A DNA stretch of 64,000 nt from Moringa oleifera (lineage: Eukaryota > Streptophyta > Magnoliopsida > Brassicales > Moringaceae), in assembly GCA_021397835.1 (NCBI GenBank), contig JAJFZO010000731.1, positions 1,054,001-1,118,000 on the forward strand, given 5' to 3'. The translations under genes were made by a program, and so were the position numbers. Under the pieces are notes generated by a model that was not told where the DNA came from, searched no databases, and saw only the letters and a list, made by a program, of their open reading frames with translations. This document shows positions 59,565-64,000 of this stretch, piece after piece; within the stretch, counting starts at the first letter, position 1, and every line of letters begins with the position of its first letter.

Positions 59565-61593
59565 GTAAGAAATGTGCCATTTGACTCTACAAACAACTGA
59601 TTCGCTCCCTTCTTCTGCCCCTCTCTATGCCTACTATTTTCATAGTCATTTTGTCCTATCATATGTATGGCTAAAACGAAAGCAAGAATATCAATCAAGA
59701 CAAATACATCTCAAAATATCTTGATATAATGGAGACCTTCAGGAATCATTTAATAACAACCATGCATGGATCCAATTTGTAAGAAATGAAAAAGAATTTT
59801 TTTTTGCAATTGAAGACTAATCAAACTAATAGGAAGAGCAAGATTTTTCATATTTCTATAATGCAATAAATGAGCCTAATTTTGGCTATAACTCTCTCCA
59901 CATATCTTTTTGGCTCTTCATCTTACCTAGAGATCACAATTTCATACTGCTAACTTGATTCGTGGTAAAAGTACTTTCAAGGAGTCTCATCTTCAAGCAA
60001 TCATGGAAAATAATGCGATTTGAGCATCATCTCTGTGGGCAAGCACTAAGAGTTCTATAACAATATAGTTTTCCCTCAATATTGACCATAAAAAAGAAAG
60101 AAAAAGGCAACACTTTAACTACGCTGGACTTTAGCCTCATCAGCCAAGCAAAAGTATGAAATGTCATCTTCATCAGATGTTGCAAAAGTTCCAATGCAGT
60201 GAAATCCAAATTGCCAAAGTGTAACACCACACAAAGCTGTTTAACCCTTCTTCCATGCTGCATTACAAATGTTGCCATAGAATCTTCAATTATTTTCACA
60301 AATAATGATGATTTTTCTATCATTCCTATAAGTTTAGACACATATTTCTTTTCTTTTCTTTTTCTCTATTGATAAGAAAAGTTTGGATAGATCAGAATGG
60401 TGACAAACTCGCTTTAAGAAGAAAATAAATTTGCACAAAAACAATAACAAAATAAATAAATAAATAAATAAATAAATGCTAAATCCCTGATTTCCTTTTC
60501 CTCAAAGAAACTAATGGAGAAACTAAGAAAAAACAAATGGAGAGGCATAAAAGTTTAGAAATTCAGATACAGTAAAACAAATCATCTAAAAAGTCGGGTC
60601 GCAAACACAGCCAGTCCGAGGTTGGTAGCAATTTTCTTCTTCCAGTGACATCCTTAAATAAATCTATCATTTGTTAAAATGACATTTGGCAAGAACCAAG
60701 GCCATTTAGTTTTCTCAAAGCCACATCCATCTATTGGAGGCATTTTCTATATAATAAAATAGATAAGGTAACAGACACATTCTTAATCATTTTTTCATAC
60801 ATATGGGTCATAAACCTAGGGAAAGAAAGAATAATCAAGATTTCCAACCAGACTATCCAACAAGCACGCTACCCATGCTCACAAAAATATAAGCCTCAGT
60901 CAAGGGCTCTCACCACCATAAGCTAAAAACAATCTTCCTTGGGCATCAGGAAAACTTATATTGATCCCTTATGACAAGAAAGCTGCATATCACTGACTAC
61001 ATTGACATGCTTCCCAATCACAACATTGGCAGTAGAGACAAAAAAAAAAAAAAAAAGCTCTCACCATAAAATGAGGGAAAGCAGAAAACACACGCCCACT
61101 CCAATCAAAAGAGAAGAATTTGATTAGAATCCCGATTTGGTTTTCATGGAAATATTTATATGGCTAAATATAAGTTAATTTTATCTATTATGATGAAATC
61201 AAAGTTGCACCAAGGCCCTAAACCCAGCATATAAGTTAACAGTAACAAATAAACTAAGAACATAGGCCATAAGTTGGGTAGTACCTGTAACCAGAGAGAT
61301 ATAGGCAAGAGAAGAACAATAAAAAAGTAGTCTAATCCATACAAGGAAAGGGTTATTACTGGTCAGTACATTCCAGAAACGTCAAGGCTCAAAATCTAAA
61401 AGAAATGAAGGAAGGTAATAACAAATTAAGATTTAAAAAGCAAAACTTATAAAGGGGAAAAGCGTTCACAACAAGGACGCATGGCAAAGAATTATATCAT
61501 GGAAGAAAATCCAAAAGTTTAAGCCAACAGTCAATCAATCGAAGAAGAAGGAGAGAGAGAGAAGTTAGTACTGACTTTGTCGAAGTTATCCAT
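51117..61593 (-). CDS. DHHC-type protein S-acyltransferase (PAT11-like)
   Basis: Four minus-strand exons, 61593-61576, 58315-58093, 52452-52154 and 51599-51117, join in frame at GT-AG sites to give 340 aa, close to the ~345 I recall for Arabidopsis At3g18620 (PAT11). The first exon codes only MDNFDK. Residues 21-42 have two CxxC pairs (CWGC, CGWC), probably a zinc ribbon. Membrane helices are predicted at about 65-95 and 100-120. The Cys-rich domain runs [20 protein letters not shown] to the catalytic DHHC (about 175-178), followed by [15 protein letters not shown]. Further helices lie at about 190-215 and 235-285, and the C-terminus is basic (SQKKHKK). These enzymes palmitoylate cysteines of membrane-associated proteins at endomembranes. 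The active-site motif is intact. Intron 2 (5.6 kb) holds a gypsy remnant. The PAT11 assignment is from memory. Confidence 0.94.
51821..51852. repeat. (CA)n(TA)n microsatellite in PAT intron 3
   Basis: About ten CA units are followed by five TA units. Confidence 0.9.
52831..52860 (+). repeat. Poly-G tract in PAT intron 2
   Basis: Runs of six and about 16 G residues lie in a purine-rich block. This is a C run on the transcribed sense of the PAT gene. It has quadruplex potential on the plus strand. Confidence 0.75.
53801..54175 (-). repeat. Gypsy LTR copy A (minus orientation)
   Basis: Reverse complement of this stretch aligns by eye with 54940-55316 along most of its length. Shared segments include a TAGATATTTT stretch, TCTAGTTAGACTC, AGTAAGAGTT...TTAGCTG, CTTCAAGGC(T/A)TACTTAG and GCACGGGTGAGCTTTGC versus ACACGGGAGAGCTTAGC. 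It is followed on its own strand by the PBS-like sequence, so this is the internal-facing end of a 5' LTR. Confidence 0.7.
54190..54890 (+). pseudogene. Gypsy pol fragment: integrase C-terminus and chromodomain
   Basis: Plus-strand frames read GKSPFEIVT (about 54250), then [34 protein letters not shown] (54400-54555), a [20 protein letters not shown] segment (54590-54645) and a chromodomain-like [11 protein letters not shown]...[18 protein letters not shown] (54720-54830). This is the usual order at the end of pol in plant chromoviruses. Frames change at least twice and stops interrupt it. Confidence 0.87.
54940..55316 (+). repeat. Gypsy LTR copy B (plus orientation)
   Basis: It directly follows the chromodomain fragment, as a 3' LTR should, and matches copy A in reverse complement. 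Its outer end is not clearly defined. Beyond about 55320, two similar segments (CTAATCTTACCCCTGCTCC near 55370 and CCAATCTTACACCTGCCCC near 55459) suggest further degenerate repetition. Confidence 0.68.
57228..57353. repeat. 63-bp tandem duplication in PAT intron 2
   Basis: TAATCCTTAGAAAGGTCA starts at 57228 and again at 57291. Each is followed by a similar AAAACA-GCCG-ACCTGTAATG stretch and then TTTCAATA. The period is 63 bp with several differences, so it is a moderately old local duplication. Confidence 0.75.
58316..61575 (-). other. PAT intron 1, microsatellite-rich
   Basis: This intron separates the six-codon first exon from the rest. It holds several simple repeats: (TTTA)n at 59184-59210, T/G homopolymers at 59399-59421, a CA-rich tract at 59459-59480, (GA)n at 59525-59560, (AAAT)n at 60451-60478 and poly-A at 61041-61056. 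No coding exon or known transposon is recognised in it. ORFs such as 60027-60341 (-) show no family motif. Confidence 0.65.
59525..59560. repeat. (GA)n microsatellite
   Basis: About 17 GA units lie in PAT intron 1 and are probably length-polymorphic. Confidence 0.9.
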
Positions 61594-63169
61594 GTTTGGG
61601 CTGTTGAAGCAGCACCCAGATGAAGGCATGCGCTCACTGATCGATTGTTTACGACAATCAACCCAAAAGTCCAAACTTTACTGTAGACAGAGAGAAGCAA
61701 CGGAAATAGCAGTCAACGCTACAGGGGGATTTCTTCTCAAACTCCATTACCAGGCCTTGCAGTTGGATACAAATCGCACCCACTGGCTAATGGGCTGGAT
61801 ATTAATGATTTCAACGGGGTACCTTTTGTTTCCACTCGTGCAGAACTTCCCTAATAATCAGCCCAGAAATAAGTGTTTGCGCTTGATCCCATTCGTGACC
61901 TTGTTTCATTGCCAGTGGCATGCATTATGCCTGTTCATGGGTGCATATGTTAGTAGATTAATAATATTTATCTGAGCTGTTGATGGAATTTCTTCTTTTT
62001 TTCCTTCGTTAGTGTTTGACATAACTGGCACAGACACAATGAATCAAGCTGTGATAGCTTTCATTTAAAAGGTGAGAGCTTGGAAGCACATTTCATTAAA
62101 GATTTTACTCATTAGTTACAAGTTCCAGCATGTCTTGATACTCAAGCAATCAAAGCGAAGACAAATACTTCAGGTTTATATATAACTAAGTACGGAACTC
62201 GAATAATTATTTATTGTTAAAGAGTTTTTTTACTTTCAACTTGAATTAAATTAACCAAAAGTGATATATATATATATATACATATTTTAAAATTTGACTC
62301 GGATCATCCCTTTCAATGTTTTTGGGACATGCTTTTATAGGCCAGTTTTTGGACAACTTGAAGGAAGTGCATCAGTTGGTGGGGAACTCTTGGTGAGAGG
62401 CGTTGGTTTAAAGCGTGACAACCACAGACGTTTCATGATGATTCATAGGTCGTGTTAGATGGAAACGGTCCTGGAGGCATTGACTAATATCTCGAAAAGT
62501 CGCTTCGAAACATCAATCTCGTGATAAACCTTCAATATTGGACTAGATAATTGGGCTTTTATTGGGCCAATCTTTTCATGACCCCATTATTTGACATCTG
62601 CATCACTTACCATAAGTCCACTCAATTATTAGCGAGGCTCATCGACTAAAGAGCCTTCCATGTAGCTAACTATGTGTGGCAATTGAAAGAAAAGCTTTGG
62701 TTAAAGCAAAATAGTGCTTCTCATCCAACAATTATCTACTCTTAATGGAAGAAAACACTCTTTTTTTAAGGTTGTGACAAGTTTTGATCTTCTCATAGAG
62801 CAAACCCCAAGCCTTGCAGCAACACTGGTATAACAAAAATAGCAGGCAACTACAATAAACTTTTCTTGACAATAACTGACGACCCTTAAGCTTAGCATTT
62901 GAAACAAAGCCTTAAGCCAAAAGAACCCCAAATTAAATCATACAAACATTGGAACTATGAATTTGGGGGACTCTTAACTGTTTTAGAACTTAAATTATAG
63001 CCTTAAATAAACAAGCTAATAGAAACTTACTTAATTGATATCCTTAATATTATGAGATATAGAAGACATGTCCTATGTTACGGGGAAAAAAACATCTCTT
63101 TATATTATGGGAGAATATCTTTTATATCACGGGATATTTTATTTAAAAGTTTAAATTTAAATAAATAAA
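61594..63169. other. PAT promoter side and intergenic DNA
   Basis: 61594-62000 is of balanced composition and should hold the PAT leader and promoter, read to the left. The 132-codon plus-strand frame at 61577-61975 overlaps the PAT start in antisense and has no family features. 62000-63170 contains a (TA)n run at 62263-62280 and otherwise nothing recognised. Confidence 0.5.
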
Positions 63170-63540
63170 GATATTAATTCAAAAATTCTAAAATCTTAAT
63201 CTTTATACTTTTCTTTAGATTAGTAAGTATATATCTATCATCCTCGGCTTGTTAACATAATATCTAAAATTAGGTTTAACTTAACTACTAGTGCAAATGC
63301 TTCGATGAAGTCAATTTCAAGGTTTGAGTAAAACTTTCTTGCCATAATGAAGCTCGATATCTTTAAAAGGAGAATTATACTTGACAATAAGGATTTATTT
63401 ATATCCTATTACAAGCTTCTTTCTCGATAAATTAACCATTTCTCAAGTTTGATTATTTTCAAGAGCTCTTGTTTCTTTAGAAGTAGTTTCCTTCTACTCA
63501 CATAAACATAAAGTATCTTTTATATTCCTCAAAATTTCGA
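63170..63540 (-). pseudogene. Ty1/copia reverse-transcriptase fragment
   Basis: On the minus strand, short pieces read ALENNQT-EMVNLSRKK (about 63420-63480), IGYK-ILIVKYN (about 63380-63415) and IDFIEAFALVVKLNLILDIM (about 63255-63315). These correspond to the copia RT entry (ALEKNxTWxLVDLP, IGCKWVxxVKY, IDYxETFAPVAK). The region is broken by stops and frameshifts, with no LTR nearby. It covers the RT section just beyond where the fossil at 40262 stops, but the two are 22 kb apart and need not be related. Confidence 0.7.
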
Positions 63541-64000
63541 CACTAAAAAATTGTGTAGTAAATGTAATAAAAGAGAGTAATAACTTTTTAAAGGAAACAA
63601 AGTCAGTACAATTCATGGACCTTTCTTATGAACAATAAATAAATCTACAAACCTAACAACTTGAATATTTAAATTAGAATTATACGAAAAAAATTGAGAA
63701 ATATAGTTAATTGAGGGAATGATAGATTTTTTATGTGCCTTTCAGCTAGTATCATGACCTTGCAGCAACATAAGGGTCTCTTTCTTTTGGTTCTTGATAC
63801 CTGGTTGAGTAAATAATAAACTTAAGTTATTTATTTTATTTTATTTTTAACATACGTCTTTTGTTTTGATGGCACATTTGTAAATTATCTAGAACTTCCC
63901 ATATTTAAATAACCATTTCTAATGGATTTTTTTTCTTTTAAATGAAACTAAAAGTTAAGGGGTAATCATATGTGTTTTAGCAATAACAGGTAATGCTGGT
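63541..64000. other. AT-rich right edge, nothing recognised
   Basis: No open frame, RNA gene or repeat unit could be supported. It may be further degraded copia sequence upstream of the RT scrap. Confidence 0.45.

Noticed and set aside
61577..61975. 132-codon plus-strand frame
   Set aside because: It overlaps the PAT start codon in antisense, with no family motif and no splice partner.
1..64000. CRISPR array, prokaryotic operon, phage or defence system
   Set aside because: No regularly spaced repeats with unique spacers, no ribosome-binding-site-led gene clusters, and all real genes have spliceosomal introns.

Overview
This is nuclear DNA of a flowering plant, almost certainly a eudicot. 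It has AT-rich intergenic DNA, GT-AG introns of up to several kb, plant-only protein families and decayed plant transposons. I could not identify the species. I see no prokaryotic, organellar or viral gene cluster.

Six protein-coding genes can be assembled. From left to right they are: an SMP/C2 membrane-tethering protein of the NTMC2T5 (plant tricalbin-like) type (+, 8307-17126, 8 exons, 678 aa); the sterol side-chain reductase DWF1/DIMINUTO (+, 29262-31505, 2 coding exons, 567 aa); plastid YceD/DUF177 homolog 1 (+, 34508-36663, 2 exons, 327 aa); plastid YceD homolog 2 (-, 38509-40070, 7 short exons, 236 aa, easy to miss because no exon makes a long open frame); splicing factor SF3A1 (+, 46432-49052, 2 coding exons, 817 aa); and a DHHC protein S-acyltransferase close to Arabidopsis PAT11 (-, 51117-61593, 4 exons, 340 aa). 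As I remember it, the first four genes have the same order as Arabidopsis At3g19830-At3g19820-At3g19810-At3g19800, so 8-40 kb appears to be an old conserved block. Each gene has an ordinary housekeeping role (lipid transfer or membrane contact, brassinosteroid precursor synthesis, plastid 23S rRNA accumulation, pre-mRNA splicing, protein palmitoylation). Apart from the two YceD paralogs they do not form one pathway.

Between the genes lie dead mobile elements. The left edge (390-2763) is the 3' part of a CACTA (En/Spm) transposon with a broken TNP2-type transposase, three 150-bp tandem repeats and a terminal inverted repeat ending at 2763. A LINE reverse-transcriptase fossil lies on the minus strand at about 4760-7000. 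A Ty1/copia pol fossil (-, 40262-41760) ends less than 200 bp upstream of the YceD-2 start codon. A Ty3/gypsy chromodomain element (53150-55320) sits in intron 2 of the PAT gene with its two LTR copies in opposite orientation. A second copia RT scrap lies near the right edge (63170-63540).

The long gaps at 17.1-25.9 kb, 31.5-33 kb, 36.7-38.5 kb, 41.8-45.6 kb and 62-64 kb are AT-rich and contain only simple or degenerate repeats. I found no convincing unknown biological system. The best leads are a 19-nt microexon, a YceD-2 intron with no canonical donor that fits the conserved frame, the inverted-LTR structure, and the conserved gene block.
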